A DNA stretch of 64,000 bases from Alkalihalophilus pseudofirmus OF4 (GTDB taxonomy: Bacteria > Bacillota > Bacilli > Bacillales > Bacillaceae_D): positions 682,001 to 746,000 of the forward strand of contig NC_013791.2 of assembly GCF_000005825.2 (NCBI RefSeq). Reading direction: 5' to 3'. How positions within the stretch are numbered: the first letter of the stretch is position 1; every line of letters starts with the position of its first letter. The notes below the pieces were generated by a model, which had not been told where the DNA came from, did not search any database, and saw nothing but the letters and a program-made list of their open reading frames with translations. This document shows, in pieces, positions 43,712 to 52,793 of the stretch. The position numbers were made by a program, and so were the translations under genes.

Positions 43712-43978
43712 ATGATTGAGTTTATAACAGATATGACGATGCTTTGGTTAAGTGTTGTTATGACAGTACTTTTAGTTGCCGCTTTTGCGAGAGCGAGTGT
43801 GGCAGGAGTTTGGTTTACGTTTCATATGACAAGTAAAAAGCAGTTAAGCCAAACAGAACATCAACCGTTAGTCATAGCTGCTCTCATTCGCCCTTCATCA
43901 AATCCATATCGACCTAAGATACCATCTGTATTTGATAAGGGCCAGTCTGATGATGAGCCGCACTCTCTTGTTGTTTAA
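43712..43978 (+). CDS. Candidate YidC-monitoring arrest peptide (MifM-like leader)
   Basis: 88 residues with a strong AAAGGAGGGCGA site. One hydrophobic segment (about 9-37, MLWLSVVMTVLLVAAF and on) is followed by a cytoplasmic tail containing LIRPSSNPYRPKIPSVF and ending GQSDDEPHSLVV. It ends 33 bases before a YidC-family gene. Its last five codons are the left arm of a hairpin that sequesters the yidC Shine-Dalgarno. B. subtilis MifM has this layout: about 95 residues, one TM, an arrest region with an acidic cluster, upstream of yqjG. I see no sequence identity I can claim with MifM, so homology is open; function is inferred from architecture. Confidence 0.6.
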   Translation: MIEFITDMTMLWLSVVMTVLLVAAFARASVAGVWFTFHMTSKKQLSQTEHQPLVIAALIRPSSNPYRPKIPSVFDKGQSDDEPHSLVV

Positions 43979-44004
43979 CTAAAATAGTTAAAACAACAAG
44001 GAGG
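43963..44004 (+). promoter_or_regulatory. SD-sequestering hairpin upstream of yidC
   Basis: Bases 43967-43980 pair with 43986-44000 (14 pairs, one bulged A), and after a bulged T, CTC at 43963-43965 pairs with GAG at 44001-44003. The right arm contains the whole yidC SD, AAGGAGG at 43998-44004. The left arm covers leader codons 84-88 and the stop. A ribosome held near codons 80-84 would keep the left arm open and free the SD. No T-run follows, so it is not a terminator. Confidence 0.75.
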
Positions 44005-44011
44005 AATAAAG

Positions 44012-44770
44012 TTGAAAAAAGTATTATGGATCATAATAATCATCTTAATGGTAGGTGCATTAGCAGGCTGTGGTGCGAACGGTCAGCCGATTACTGCAGA
44101 AACAGAGGGGATTTGGAATCACTTCTTTGTTTACCCGCTTTCTTGGGTTCTGATAAGTGTAGCAGATCTATTGAATGGAAGCTTTGGATTATCGATTATT
44201 GTTGTGACAATAGGCATCCGGCTATTCTTACTACCATTGATGATCAAGCAGCAAAAAAGCAGCCGTGCAATGCAGGCATTGCGTCCCGAGATGGAAGCTT
44301 TGCAGAAAAAGTACGGTCAAGGAACAAAGCGTGATCCAAAAGACCAGCAGAAAATGCAAAAAGAATTGATGGCTTTATATAAAGACAGCGGAGTTAATCC
44401 AATGGCTGGTTGTTTACCGCTTTTTATTCAATTACCGGTGATGATGGCTTTTTATTTTGCGATCATGCGCACAGAAGTGATTGCTCTACATTCATTTTTA
44501 TGGTTTGATCTAGGTTCACCAGATCCTTTATATATCTTACCTGTTGTAGCAGGAATTACGACGTTCCTCCAAGTGAAAATGACTTCATTTCAATTAAATG
44601 ATCAAATGAAAGTGATTATTTATATTATGCCAGTCATGATTGTCGTAGCTGGAGTTACGTTACCATCAGCTTTATCATTGTATTGGGTAGTAGGAAATCT
44701 ATTTATGATTATCCAAACCTATTTTACTGTAGTAAGGTTTGAACAATTGAAAACGGATATTTCTAAGTGA
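44012..44770 (+). CDS. yidC: YidC/Oxa1-family membrane insertase (lipoprotein form)
   Basis: 252 residues. A lipoprotein signal ends LAGC (Cys20), followed by five TM helices. The hydrophilic-groove arginine is Arg70 in [13 protein letters not shown]. The cytoplasmic loop [18 protein letters not shown] and [23 protein letters not shown] are conserved. It inserts and folds membrane proteins alone or with SecYEG. Start is TTG at 44012, a weak start behind a strong but buried SD. Bacilli usually have SpoIIIJ plus an inducible second YidC (YqjG); the leader suggests this is the inducible one. Confidence 0.92.
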   Translation: MKKVLWIIIIILMVGALAGCGANGQPITAETEGIWNHFFVYPLSWVLISVADLLNGSFGLSIIVVTIGIRLFLLPLMIKQQKSSRAMQALRPEMEALQKKYGQGTKRDPKDQQKMQKELMALYKDSGVNPMAGCLPLFIQLPVMMAFYFAIMRTEVIALHSFLWFDLGSPDPLYILPVVAGITTFLQVKMTSFQLNDQMKVIIYIMPVMIVVAGVTLPSALSLYWVVGNLFMIIQTYFTVVRFEQLKTDISK

Positions 44771-44775
44771 TGTTT

Positions 44776-44815
44776 AAGAGGATGCCTTCATATATTGAGG
44801 GGTCCTCTTTTGTTT
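44776..44815 (+). terminator. Terminator of yidC
   Basis: AAGAGGATGCC and GGGGTCCTCTT form an imperfect 11-bp stem, followed by TTGTTTG. Confidence 0.75.
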
Positions 44816-44876
44816 GTCGTGATATTCACCTACCTCTTCATCCATGCATAAAATGGGCAATGAAGGAGGAGATAAG

Positions 44877-45227
44877 ATGAATCAGGTGCAAGAAATGCAA
44901 TCATTGTGTCAGCAATATATGAATCAAGCAGTGCATACTCAAATGAATGGTCAGCCTGCCTATAACGGTGTGATAGAGAATGTCGATAATGAATATCTTT
45001 ACTTGCTCGTGCCGGTAGATGAATTCGGGCAATATATGGATTTGGCAGATTTAATGGGAGATTATCAACAGAATCAAATGGTACGTTCTTATCAAGATCA
45101 GCGTTATCCATATTATGCATACAATCCTTATTACCAGCCTTATTTCTATCCATATTACCCTAGGCCAAGAGGGTGGAATCGTTTAATCCTTCCGCTAGCA
45201 GCCCTGACTGCGATCGCTTTATTATAG
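44877..45227 (+). CDS. Tyr/Pro-rich small protein with C-terminal hydrophobic segment
   Basis: 116 residues from ATG 44877, with GAAGGAGGAGAT upstream. The first 60 residues (including a GVIENVDNEYLYLLVPVDE strand pattern) look folded. A tyrosine-rich stretch follows (YPYYAYNPYYQPYFYPYYPR, about 82-101), then a hydrophobic tail LILPLAALTAIALL. This composition is seen in spore-coat-associated proteins of bacilli. I do not recognise the family. Confidence 0.6.
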   Translation: MNQVQEMQSLCQQYMNQAVHTQMNGQPAYNGVIENVDNEYLYLLVPVDEFGQYMDLADLMGDYQQNQMVRSYQDQRYPYYAYNPYYQPYFYPYYPRPRGWNRLILPLAALTAIALL

Positions 45228-45240
45228 GTGACATTTATAT

Positions 45241-45270
45241 AAAATGGGCTCAAATTTGAGTCCATTTTCC
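45241..45270 (+). terminator. Terminator after the Tyr-rich protein gene
   Basis: AAAATGGGCTCA and TGAGTCCATTTT form a 12-bp stem with a 4-base loop; A- and T-rich flanks. Confidence 0.75.
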
Positions 45271-45609
45271 GTTTCACAATATGGGTAAATTAATTGTGGG
45301 AAATCTAGTTATTTCATGTTATTTGTCATGATTAGATAGTCTCAAATGCTAATTTGCGTGATAATAATAGTGGGAAACAAGTATTTTTACAGCAAAAGAC
45401 ATTATCTTTACTTCCCCGGGAAATAATCGACGACATCTTCCTAATTATGCAAGTTGAAAGGGATCATGCTTGCCTTTATTTCCTGATGACCGTTTAAATT
45501 ATGTGATTAGTGGAAAATGTACTAAAATAGGTGTAAAGTCAAATTAGTCATATGAGTGTTCATAACACTTGATTAATTTGTCCGTATAGACAAGAAGGAG
45601 GATGCGGGA
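45271..45609. other. AT-rich 339-bp region upstream of cssRS
   Basis: No ORF, tRNA or repeat that I can support. It holds a TAAAAT-like -10 candidate near 45525 and a perfect inverted repeat AGTGTT-CAT-AACACT at 45555-45569 in the cssR leader. The latter could be an operator for autoregulation. I see no clear -35. Confidence 0.35.
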
Positions 45610-46293
45610 ATGGGACAATATCTCGTTTATCTCGTTGAGGATGAACAAAATTTATCAGAAGTATTAAAGGCCTACCTTGAAAAAGAAGGTTGGGAAGTAC
45701 GTGTATTTAATGACGGAGATGCTGCTCGTGATGCAATTGAAGACAAGCCTCATTTATGGATTCTGGATATTATGCTGCCTGGAACAGACGGGTATCAACT
45801 ATTAAAAGGCATTAAAGAAAATGGAGATACACCTGTTATCTTTATTTCAGCGCGTGACCAAGACTTAGATCGTGTCTTAGGTCTAGAAATGGGAAGTGAT
45901 GATTACTTAGCGAAGCCATTCTTGCCGCAAGAACTGATCATCCGAGCTAAAAAGCTAATAAATCGTGTATATGGCTCAGCTTCTCAAGACCAGAAGAAAA
46001 TTGAACTTAATCAATACCTTATTGATCCTGTCGGTCGTACGGTTGTCGATTCAGAAGTGAGCGAAGAAGAAATTGTTGATTTAACAACAAAAGAAATGGA
46101 CCTTATCTTGCTTCTAACAGGTGAAATTGGTAAAGCATTTTCACGTGAGAAGATTATTGAACATGTATGGGGTGAGAATTATTTCGGCTCTGAACGTGCT
46201 GTCGATGATGTCGTACGTCGTGTGCGTAAGAAGATGCCGCGTATTCATTTAGAAACTTTATATGGATACGGGTATAGGGTTCTTTCTTCATGA
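45610..46293 (+). CDS. cssR: Secretion-stress response regulator CssR
   Basis: 227 residues. Receiver domain with acidic VEDE, phosphoacceptor Asp53 in LWILDIMLPGTDGY, FISARDQDLDRVLGLEMGSDDYLAKPFLP, then a winged helix ending RIHLETLYGYGYRVLSS. These segments are close to B. subtilis CssR, which activates htrA and htrB when misfolded secreted proteins accumulate. GGAGGATG precedes the ATG. It overlaps cssS by 4 bases. Neither htrA nor htrB lies in this window. Confidence 0.88.
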   Translation: MGQYLVYLVEDEQNLSEVLKAYLEKEGWEVRVFNDGDAARDAIEDKPHLWILDIMLPGTDGYQLLKGIKENGDTPVIFISARDQDLDRVLGLEMGSDDYLAKPFLPQELIIRAKKLINRVYGSASQDQKKIELNQYLIDPVGRTVVDSEVSEEEIVDLTTKEMDLILLLTGEIGKAFSREKIIEHVWGENYFGSERAVDDVVRRVRKKMPRIHLETLYGYGYRVLSS

Positions 46294-47687
46294 TCAAAGT
46301 GAACTTAGCCAAGCGAATCTGGCTTGCTTTTATTTCACTCATTGTTTTAGTTGCTTTATCAATTATTATTATTTACCCAATCTCGATTAAAGGGACACTT
46401 ACTGAAGAAACGTACCGATTAATTGAGACGGCACAAACAAGATATGCGTATCCTTTGCTGGACTTAATCGACCCAAGAGATGAAGCCGGCGACTTTATGG
46501 ATCGCCGAGAAGCAGGAGATATCGGTCATTTCTTTATACATGATACGGTTGGACGAGCCCCTGTCGGTGATTCGTTCCCTCCTCCTGATATTTTACTTGA
46601 GATGGCACAGAATGCGTACAAGCAGGAGGCAAACCGAGGGCGTTATGAAATTCAGTACGGCGAAGCCACGGTATTCTATGTCATTTCAAAAGCTCAGGTT
46701 CAAGGCACTCCAGGATTCCATATTTCCTATATGTGGGATACGTATCGTGATCAAATGGTAAATAGATTATGGGAGAGGCTATTATATCTTTTATTACTAA
46801 CAAGTGGTCTGAGTCTATTACCTGCGATATGGCTGAAGCATTACTTGCGCCAGCCGCTGATTGTGCTTGGGAATCATCTAGAACAAATAGCGAACCGTGA
46901 TTGGCAGGAGCCTCTTAAATGGGACGGAGATGAAGATTTTCAGCGTCTTTCTGACCAATTTGAGAAGATGAGGCAGAATTTAAACAGTTATGATAGAGCA
47001 CAGAAAACATTCATACAGCATGCTTCACATGAGTTGAAAACACCTATCATGGTCATTAAAAGTTATGCGCAATCTGTTAAAGATGGTATTCTGCCTAAAG
47101 ATAACATGGAACAGACAATGAATGTGATTATTGAAGAAGCAAACCGAATGGAGCGCCGTGTTGTAGACATGCTTTACTACACGAAGCTTGACTCGTTAAA
47201 AGAAGAGACACCAAAACATGAAGAGATCATTTTTGGATCACTTGCTTTCCAAATTGAAGAACGATTCCGCGTGCAGCGAGAGGATGTTAAGATCAAAGTC
47301 ATTGGTCCTGAGACTAAGATTTATGGTGATATTGAGCAATTGGAAGTGCTTTTAGAGAACTTGGTTGAAAATGCTCTTCGCTACGCAGTCGATACGATTT
47401 GGATTACAGCCAAGGAATTAGATGATCATGTAGAAGTGAGTGTTGAGAACAACGGAGAAGCGATTCCTGAGGTCGACCTGCCGCAGATCTTTAATCCTTT
47501 CTATAAAGGAAATAAAGGGAAGTTTGGGCTTGGTCTTGCTATTGTGAAAAGGATCGCTGAGCTTCACGGGGGACAGCCTAAGATTGAAAATAGTGAGGTT
47601 GGTGTGAAGTTTATTATAGAGTTTCCGAAGCCTTATAAAAAACCAAAAGACCAGCCAAAATCAAAGAAAAAGGAGAAGAAGTCGTAG
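46290..47687 (+). CDS. cssS: Secretion-stress sensor kinase CssS
   Basis: 465 residues: TM helix about 10-28, an extracytoplasmic sensor domain (about 30-160), TM about 165-187, HAMP, HisKA with His247 in HASHELKTPIMVIKSYAQS, and a HATPase domain with LLENLVENALRYA, ENNGEAIP, IFNPFYKG and GLGLAIVKRI. The C-terminus is a Lys/Pro-rich tail. It should sense misfolded exoproteins at the membrane-wall interface. The assignment rests on the CssR similarity of its partner and on matching layout. Confidence 0.88.
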   Translation: MIKVNLAKRIWLAFISLIVLVALSIIIIYPISIKGTLTEETYRLIETAQTRYAYPLLDLIDPRDEAGDFMDRREAGDIGHFFIHDTVGRAPVGDSFPPPDILLEMAQNAYKQEANRGRYEIQYGEATVFYVISKAQVQGTPGFHISYMWDTYRDQMVNRLWERLLYLLLLTSGLSLLPAIWLKHYLRQPLIVLGNHLEQIANRDWQEPLKWDGDEDFQRLSDQFEKMRQNLNSYDRAQKTFIQHASHELKTPIMVIKSYAQSVKDGILPKDNMEQTMNVIIEEANRMERRVVDMLYYTKLDSLKEETPKHEEIIFGSLAFQIEERFRVQREDVKIKVIGPETKIYGDIEQLEVLLENLVENALRYAVDTIWITAKELDDHVEVSVENNGEAIPEVDLPQIFNPFYKGNKGKFGLGLAIVKRIAELHGGQPKIENSEVGVKFIIEFPKPYKKPKDQPKSKKKEKKS

Positions 47688-47706
47688 ATTGACGCTTCTT
47701 CTTTTT
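47673..47706 (+). terminator. Terminator of cssRS
   Basis: AGAAGAAG and CTTCTTCT stems overlap the end of cssS, followed by TTTTT. Confidence 0.7.
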
Positions 47707-47760
47707 CCATTTATACTTATTTCGTTACACTAATTTTTTGTTGTAGAGAAGGTTACGCAC

Positions 47761-48957
47761 ATGAAAAATAAAGAATTTAAGTCTTTATTCATGCTTATGA
47801 TTAATATGTTTGTGGTCATGATGGGGATTGGATTAGTTATTCCTATTTTGCCCTATTATGTAGAAGCATTTGGGGCATCGAGCTTTGAATTAGGTTTACT
47901 CATTGCTGTTTTTTCCTTTATGCAGTTTTTATTGGCGCCTTTTTGGGGAAGGATGTCAGATAAATTTGGCAGGAAGCCTTTAATTGCGATTGGTATGTTT
48001 GGTTTTGCTGGGGCAGAATTTATTTTCGCCTTTGCTACGGAGCTCTGGATGCTGTTTCTTTCGCGGATACTTGCCGGTTCCTTTGGTTCGGCTGTTATGC
48101 CATCCGCTATGGCCTATGTCTCAGACCGTACATCTTCCGAAAAGCGCGGACATGGGATGGGAATGCTCGGTGCAGCGATGGCACTTGGAATCGTAGTCGG
48201 TCCTGGAATTGGGGGTTGGCTGGCTGAAGTTAGCTTATCTTTGCCGTTTCTTTTTGCAGGAATAGCAGCCACTCTTGCGGGAATCTTTTCATTATTTCTA
48301 TTGCCGGAATCATTATCGAAGGAAAAGCGAATGGAACTTGAAGATTCTGCTGACCGCAGCAATCAATTTTCCCAAATGTGGCATGCACTTAAAAGTCCGG
48401 TTGGATTCCTATTAATCCTTGTTTTTGGCTTAAGTTTTGGTTTGGCAAACTTTCAAACCATATTCGGTATGTATGCACTGCATCAGTTTGACTACTCACC
48501 TTCTCAAGTAGGTTTTATTATGGTAGTAGTTGGCGTAATAGGGGCGGTTGCTCAGGGAGGTCTTGTAGGAAGGCTTACCGTAAGGTTCGGAGATGAACGA
48601 GTGGTGTTAGGCGCACTGCTTCTAAGCGGGATCGGCTTTGTTATTATGATGCTTGCATTTGACTTTGTGACCGTTATTTTCACAACATGCTTATTCTTTT
48701 TAGGTAACTCTATTTTAAGACCTTCTGTAAACACAATGATTTCAAAGCTTGCAGGAGATCGTCAGGGAATGATAATGGGATTGAATAACTCTTTTCTAAG
48801 CCTAGGAAACGTTGCCGGGGCTCTGCTTGCAGGATTAATGTTTGAATGGAATATGTATTTGCCATACAGCATAGGAGCACTAACAATGTTTGTGGGTTTC
48901 TTTGCTACGGTTTCATGGCTTTCTAGAAGAAAAGAAACAATAAAAACTACTGCCTAA
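47761..48957 (+). CDS. MFS multidrug-type efflux transporter
   Basis: 398 residues and about 12 TM helices. The MFS loop 2-3 motif A is GRMSDKFGRKPLIAIGM, and motif C of antiporters is GMGMLGAAMALGIVVGPGIGG, which places it with 12-TM drug:H+ antiporters such as Bmr, NorA and Tet. GAGAAGG precedes the ATG. The substrate cannot be deduced. Monocistronic between two terminators. Confidence 0.88.
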   Translation: MKNKEFKSLFMLMINMFVVMMGIGLVIPILPYYVEAFGASSFELGLLIAVFSFMQFLLAPFWGRMSDKFGRKPLIAIGMFGFAGAEFIFAFATELWMLFLSRILAGSFGSAVMPSAMAYVSDRTSSEKRGHGMGMLGAAMALGIVVGPGIGGWLAEVSLSLPFLFAGIAATLAGIFSLFLLPESLSKEKRMELEDSADRSNQFSQMWHALKSPVGFLLILVFGLSFGLANFQTIFGMYALHQFDYSPSQVGFIMVVVGVIGAVAQGGLVGRLTVRFGDERVVLGALLLSGIGFVIMMLAFDFVTVIFTTCLFFLGNSILRPSVNTMISKLAGDRQGMIMGLNNSFLSLGNVAGALLAGLMFEWNMYLPYSIGALTMFVGFFATVSWLSRRKETIKTTA

Positions 48958-48962
48958 ATAGT

Positions 48963-48992
48963 AAGAGCCCTTTTGGTGAAAGGGGCTTTTTT
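48963..48992 (+). terminator. Terminator of the MFS gene
   Basis: AGCCCTTT and AAAGGGGCT stem, loop TGGTG, then six T. Confidence 0.85.
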
Positions 48993-49088
48993 CGTTTAGG
49001 AAGGTCTAAACAAGTATGCTATACTTGAGAAGATGAAGCACAAAAAAGCAGATGATAAAAATAGATTTAGTATAATGAGGTGAAACGG

Positions 49089-50048
49089 TTGAGTAAAGGG
49101 ATCCGCTATCATAAAGTAGGCGAGAAGATTGAAACCTATCTATTAATTAAGACAGCAACAAAAGGGATTGCGAGTAACGGTAAACCGTTCCTAACGTTAA
49201 TCTTAGGAGATAACACAGGGGAAATAGAAGCAAAGCTGTGGGGTTGTTCGCCTGAAGATGAAGTGGCATTTGCTAGTAAAGCCATTGTCCATATACAAGG
49301 GGATGTTATTGAGTACCGTGGACGCCTTCAGTTAAAAATTGGAAGCATCAGACCTACAACTGCTATGGATAATGTAAAGGTGGCTGATTTTGTCCGGTCT
49401 GCGCCTATATCTCCAGAGGATATGCTTGAAGAAGTTACTCAATATATCTTTGAAATGAAAAATCCTACCATTCAGCGCATTACTCGATTCTTATTGAAGA
49501 AACACCAGCAAGAATTTCTAGAATCACCGGCAGCAACGAAAAACCATCATGAATTTGTGTCTGGATTAGCCTATCATGTTGTATCCATGTTAAAGATTGC
49601 AAAAGACTTGGCTGTCCTATATCCAACTCTTGATAAAGACCTTTTATATGCTGGTGTGATCTTGCACGATTTGGGTAAGGTACGTGAGTTGTCAGGGCCG
49701 ATAGATACGCATTACACGATTGAAGGAAAGCTTCTTGGACATATCTCAATCATGGTAAATGAGATTGCAGATGCAGCTAAAGAATTAGAGCTTGAGGGAG
49801 AAGAGGTTTTGATTCTTCAACATATGGTGCTCAGCCATCATGGAAAAGGAGAGTGGGGCTCACCTAAAGTTCCAGTCGTGCGTGAAGCGGAAGTTCTTCA
49901 TATGATCGATAATGTTGATGCGAAAATTAACATGATGGATCGCGCCTTAGAGCGGGTTCAGCCTGGTGAATTTTCTGAGCGAGTGATGGCTTTAGATAAT
50001 CGCAGTTTCTACAAGCCTGCTTTTCATGAACCTCCATTAGATATCTAG
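49089..50048 (+). CDS. yhaM: 3'-5' exoribonuclease YhaM
   Basis: 319 residues from TTG 49089 ([21 protein letters not shown]). I chose it because GAGGTGA ends five bases upstream; the earlier GTG has no site. The OB-fold (about 10-95) contains [18 protein letters not shown], and the HD domain has [25 protein letters not shown] (HD pair) and [15 protein letters not shown]. It degrades RNA 3' to 5' with Mn2+ and can act on DNA. It sits just upstream of yhaL and prsA as in B. subtilis. Confidence 0.93.
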   Translation: MSKGIRYHKVGEKIETYLLIKTATKGIASNGKPFLTLILGDNTGEIEAKLWGCSPEDEVAFASKAIVHIQGDVIEYRGRLQLKIGSIRPTTAMDNVKVADFVRSAPISPEDMLEEVTQYIFEMKNPTIQRITRFLLKKHQQEFLESPAATKNHHEFVSGLAYHVVSMLKIAKDLAVLYPTLDKDLLYAGVILHDLGKVRELSGPIDTHYTIEGKLLGHISIMVNEIADAAKELELEGEEVLILQHMVLSHHGKGEWGSPKVPVVREAEVLHMIDNVDAKINMMDRALERVQPGEFSERVMALDNRSFYKPAFHEPPLDI

Positions 50049-50110
50049 TTCTATTTATCTCTCCTGTTACATATTCTCTACTAAAAGAAGACAAGCAGGG
50101 GGGATATGAA

Positions 50111-50395
50111 TTGGAGAAACGACAAAAAAACCAACGACTAGCGTTGATATTACTAATAATTTTAGCAGTATTATTCGTGTTAACTCAGACAGCTATTGGA
50201 GCAGTGCTGTTAGCAAGTCCATGGTGGGTGTATTTTGTTATCGGAGGAATCCTTTTAAGCGGCTACCTTTCAATGAAATACTCACGTGAGGAACGTGAAT
50301 TCGAACAAGAATGGATTGAAAAAGAAGGCAATGTATATATGGAGAGGCTGGCAGAAGAGAGAGCACGCCGCACTAAAGAAGGTCATAGCGATTAG
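50111..50395 (+). CDS. yhaL: Sporulation protein YhaL
   Basis: 94 residues from TTG 50111 behind AGGGGGG; the overlapping ATG four bases upstream is a short closed frame. Two hydrophobic segments (about 10-30 and 36-55, including SPWWVYFVIGGILLSGYL) and a charged C-terminus EQEWIEKEGNVYMERLAEERARR, which I recognise as YhaL-like. It is longer than B. subtilis YhaL (about 70) by an extra N-terminal TM segment. B. subtilis yhaL also lies between yhaM and prsA. Confidence 0.72.
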   Translation: MEKRQKNQRLALILLIILAVLFVLTQTAIGAVLLASPWWVYFVIGGILLSGYLSMKYSREEREFEQEWIEKEGNVYMERLAEERARRTKEGHSD

Positions 50396-50413
50396 CTATG
50401 ACCTTCTTTTTTT
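50379..50413 (+). terminator. Terminator of yhaL
   Basis: AAGGTCATAGC and GCTATGACCTT form a perfect 11-bp stem around the stop codon, followed by CTTTTTTT. Confidence 0.92.
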
Positions 50414-50543
50414 AGATAGAATATTCCCGACTTTAATTTCTCAAATAGTGAAGGCAAGTTTTAAGCAGAGAAACTAATTACTTTTCGTTTAACTTTTTTT
50501 TGGGGGGGAAATGGCTAAGAAAGGATGTCAAAGGGAGGGTTAT

Positions 50544-51053
50544 ATGTTTTTCAATGGTTGGGAAATAATAGGGAGAACCTTGTTGGTAGGTGTTTTAGCT
50601 TATGTCGGGTTAATCATAATTCTTCGGGCTTCGGGTAAACGAACGCTTTCTAAGATGAATGCGTTTGATTTGATTGTTACTATCGCACTTGGCTCAACTC
50701 TTGCAACCATCCTCTTAAATAATAATGTTGCACTAGCGGAGGGGATCACCGCCTTTGTGGTCCTAGTTGCGATGCAATATATCATAGCATGGCTCTCGGT
50801 TCGATCTACTGTTGTAAGTGAAATGATCAAATCTCAGCCTGAGTTGCTTTACTATAATGGAAAATTTTATTATAGTACTATGAAGAAATCCCGTATTCTT
50901 GAGGTGGAAATACTTCAGGCAGCCCGTTCGAGTGGAATTGATTCTTTAGAAAAAGTACGCGCAGTTTTGCTTGAAACAGATGGCAATATTTCTGTGTTGA
51001 AAAAATCAGATACAGGCACAGAACAGTCCACGTTAAGAAATATTCAGAAATGA
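50544..51053 (+). CDS. DUF421 (YetF-type) membrane protein
   Basis: 169 residues from ATG 50544, with AAAGGGAGGG upstream. Three TM helices (about 8-28, 36-56, 62-82) carry the family motif LRASGKRTLSKMNAFDLIVTIALGSTLATILL. A cytoplasmic alpha/beta domain follows, with ILEVEILQAARSSGIDSLEKVRAVLLETDG. Function unproven; related proteins occur among sporulation genes such as SpoVA operon partners. Monocistronic. Confidence 0.85.
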   Translation: MFFNGWEIIGRTLLVGVLAYVGLIIILRASGKRTLSKMNAFDLIVTIALGSTLATILLNNNVALAEGITAFVVLVAMQYIIAWLSVRSTVVSEMIKSQPELLYYNGKFYYSTMKKSRILEVEILQAARSSGIDSLEKVRAVLLETDGNISVLKKSDTGTEQSTLRNIQK

Positions 51054-51206
51054 CTCTTAAGGTGAATTTTTTAGCTGTTTAATGTAATTATTTCGTTATA
51101 AAATTTATATTTAAGTAAGAAATAAATTAAAATAAAAGGATAACTGAGGGATGAAAAAGTTGACTGGAAATAGGCAGCTCAATTGCTTACCTTAATAAGC
51201 AAATTA

Positions 51207-51240
51207 AAAAGAACTTCCAATAAAATTGGAAGTTCTTTTC
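51207..51240. terminator. Bidirectional-type hairpin after the DUF421 gene
   Basis: AAAAGAACTTCCAA and TTGGAAGTTCTTTT are perfect complements around a short loop. It lies 150 bases after the DUF421 stop; no credible gene lies between. Confidence 0.8.
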
Positions 51241-51320
51241 TACATTTTGATCAACATTGAAAGTTGACAGAGCCTTAGCCTTCTAGCTAGCTGCAGGGTA
51301 TTGTCTTTCCAGGCTTCTGT

Positions 51321-51443
51321 CTAGCAGCAGTAGAACGTTGAGCCTACAATGATTAATAAGATAAATAGGATCACTAGCAGGCAAAATCCGTTATCGCCGT
51401 ATCCGTAATCGTAGCCGCCTTGTACTGGACCTTTTTTTGACAT
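51321..51443 (-). CDS. YjcZ-type small spore membrane protein
   Basis: 40 residues: MSKKGPVQGGYDYGYGDNGF followed by a single hydrophobic helix, LLVILFILLIIVGSTFYCC. Glycine/tyrosine-rich head plus a LIVVLFILLIIVG-type helix ending in Cys is the hallmark of the YjcZ sporulation family. AAAGGATGA precedes the ATG. It lies downstream of prsA on the same strand and is too short for routine gene calling. Confidence 0.85.
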   Translation of the reverse strand: MSKKGPVQGGYDYGYGDNGFCLLVILFILLIIVGSTFYCC

Positions 51444-51550
51444 GAGAATCATCCTTTCAAAACTATGATTAGGGCTATCCCCTAATCTAACGTATGCAAG
51501 CGTCTAGTTTTTGACATAGGCTAGAGTGCAATTTGGGCGCTTAAGCAAGA

Positions 51551-51584
51551 GAAAAGCCGGCACTTATCAATTAAGGTGCCGGCT
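51551..51584 (-). terminator. Terminator of prsA
   Basis: On the minus strand AGCCGGCACC and GTGCCGGCT form the stem, followed by TTTTC. Confidence 0.88.
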
Positions 51585-51590
51585 GTGTTA

Positions 51591-52505
51591 TTATTCGGTT
51601 GTCTCTTCCGTTGGCTCACTTTCCTCAAAAAGGTCTGCAAACTCAGGGTCTTTAATATCGATCGTTGCATTGTCGACAAGGTCGCGTAATACTTCCTCTG
51701 TTGATTTAGATTGTTCTTGAATCAGTGCTTGTTCGATATCATCTGCAAAATCTTCATAACCAGATTTACGATCAGTTACTTTAATAATATGGTATCCATA
51801 TTGAGATTCTACAGCATCACTTACTTCACCGACTTCTAGTCCAAAAGCAGCTTCTTCAAATTCAGGTACCATCTCGCCGGTACCGAAAAATCCTAAATCG
51901 CCACCGCGAGTAGCAGAACCATCCATTGAATATTCAGCAGCTAATTCTCCAAAGTCTTCTCCCGCTTCAATCTTTTCAAGGACTTCGTTTGCTGTTTCTT
52001 CATCTTCAACTAAAATATGACTCGCTTGAACCTGCTCAGCATAAAGCTCTTCGTTCTCTTCGTAATAAGCTTGTTTATCTTCTTCAGTTACGTTCACTTC
52101 AGATTTGGCTAACTTATCAAGAACAATTGGTGGAACAATCATATCTTCTACAAAATCATCCATAGATTCATACGTCATATTAAATTGAGCATCTAGAATT
52201 TCAAGTAATTCTTCGTCTGTTTCGACATTTAATTGTCCTTTAAAGTTCTCAATTCCTTCTTCAATTTCTTCTTCAGTCACGCCTAGTTCATCCTTAGCAT
52301 CAGCAATTAGAACTCGTTGCACCATTTCCTCTAATGTTGCTTGGCCGTATCGTTCTTTCATCTTGTCATAAAATTCAGCTTCAGTTACTTCATTTCCATC
52401 CACAGTCACTACTACATTAGAATCAGTTGCAGTATCATCATTGCTGCAAGCTGCAAGAGCAGTCATACATGCAAGACCAACAGCTGCGATCATTCGTTTA
52501 TTCAT
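51591..52505 (-). CDS. prsA: Foldase lipoprotein PrsA
   Basis: 304 residues. Lipoprotein signal [20 protein letters not shown] (Cys20), an N-terminal helical chaperone domain, a parvulin PPIase domain (about 145-240: [47 protein letters not shown]) and a C-terminal helix. It folds secreted proteins at the membrane-wall interface by proline isomerisation. The sequence is very acidic, with a C-terminal [10 protein letters not shown] tail. It complements CssRS and EcsAB as part of the secretion equipment in this window. Confidence 0.95.
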   Translation of the reverse strand: MNKRMIAAVGLACMTALAACSNDDTATDSNVVVTVDGNEVTEAEFYDKMKERYGQATLEEMVQRVLIADAKDELGVTEEEIEEGIENFKGQLNVETDEELLEILDAQFNMTYESMDDFVEDMIVPPIVLDKLAKSEVNVTEEDKQAYYEENEELYAEQVQASHILVEDEETANEVLEKIEAGEDFGELAAEYSMDGSATRGGDLGFFGTGEMVPEFEEAAFGLEVGEVSDAVESQYGYHIIKVTDRKSGYEDFADDIEQALIQEQSKSTEEVLRDLVDNATIDIKDPEFADLFEESEPTEETTE

Positions 52506-52737
52506 GAGTTCAACTCCTCAAAATTGTCGCTATTCATTGAATTTCTACGATTATGTTCCAACCATCTTGTTGAATTATCTTTAACTTCTATGTACCTTCT
52601 TAGCTGGCCCACATACTTTATACAATGAACAGTCGATCCTTCTTTCAGACATAACTATACCATAGATTACTCTGTTAGAGAATGATTTTCAGTACTGTTT
52701 AAAACGTAGTCTCAAAATTTTGGGGCAATCGCCTAGT

Positions 52738-52764
52738 ACCTAATCAAGACATTTGCATAGTATA
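52738..52764 (+). promoter_or_regulatory. Candidate sigma-K promoter for the YjcZ-type genes
   Basis: CATAGTATA at 52756-52764 fits CATANNNTA, and AC at 52738-52739 is 16 bases upstream. The following gene begins 30 bases later. Short consensus, so chance is possible. Confidence 0.35.
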
Positions 52765-52793
52765 TCCTAACAAAGCAAAGAGGAGGTGTTCTT

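Noticed and set aside
43963-44004. Rho-independent terminator reading of the hairpin before yidC
   Set aside because: No T-run follows the right arm; the arm is the SD itself, so sequestration is the better reading.
51133-51200. 14-codon ORF after the DUF421 gene
   Set aside because: Only a weak site precedes the ATG and the peptide has no feature; likely chance.
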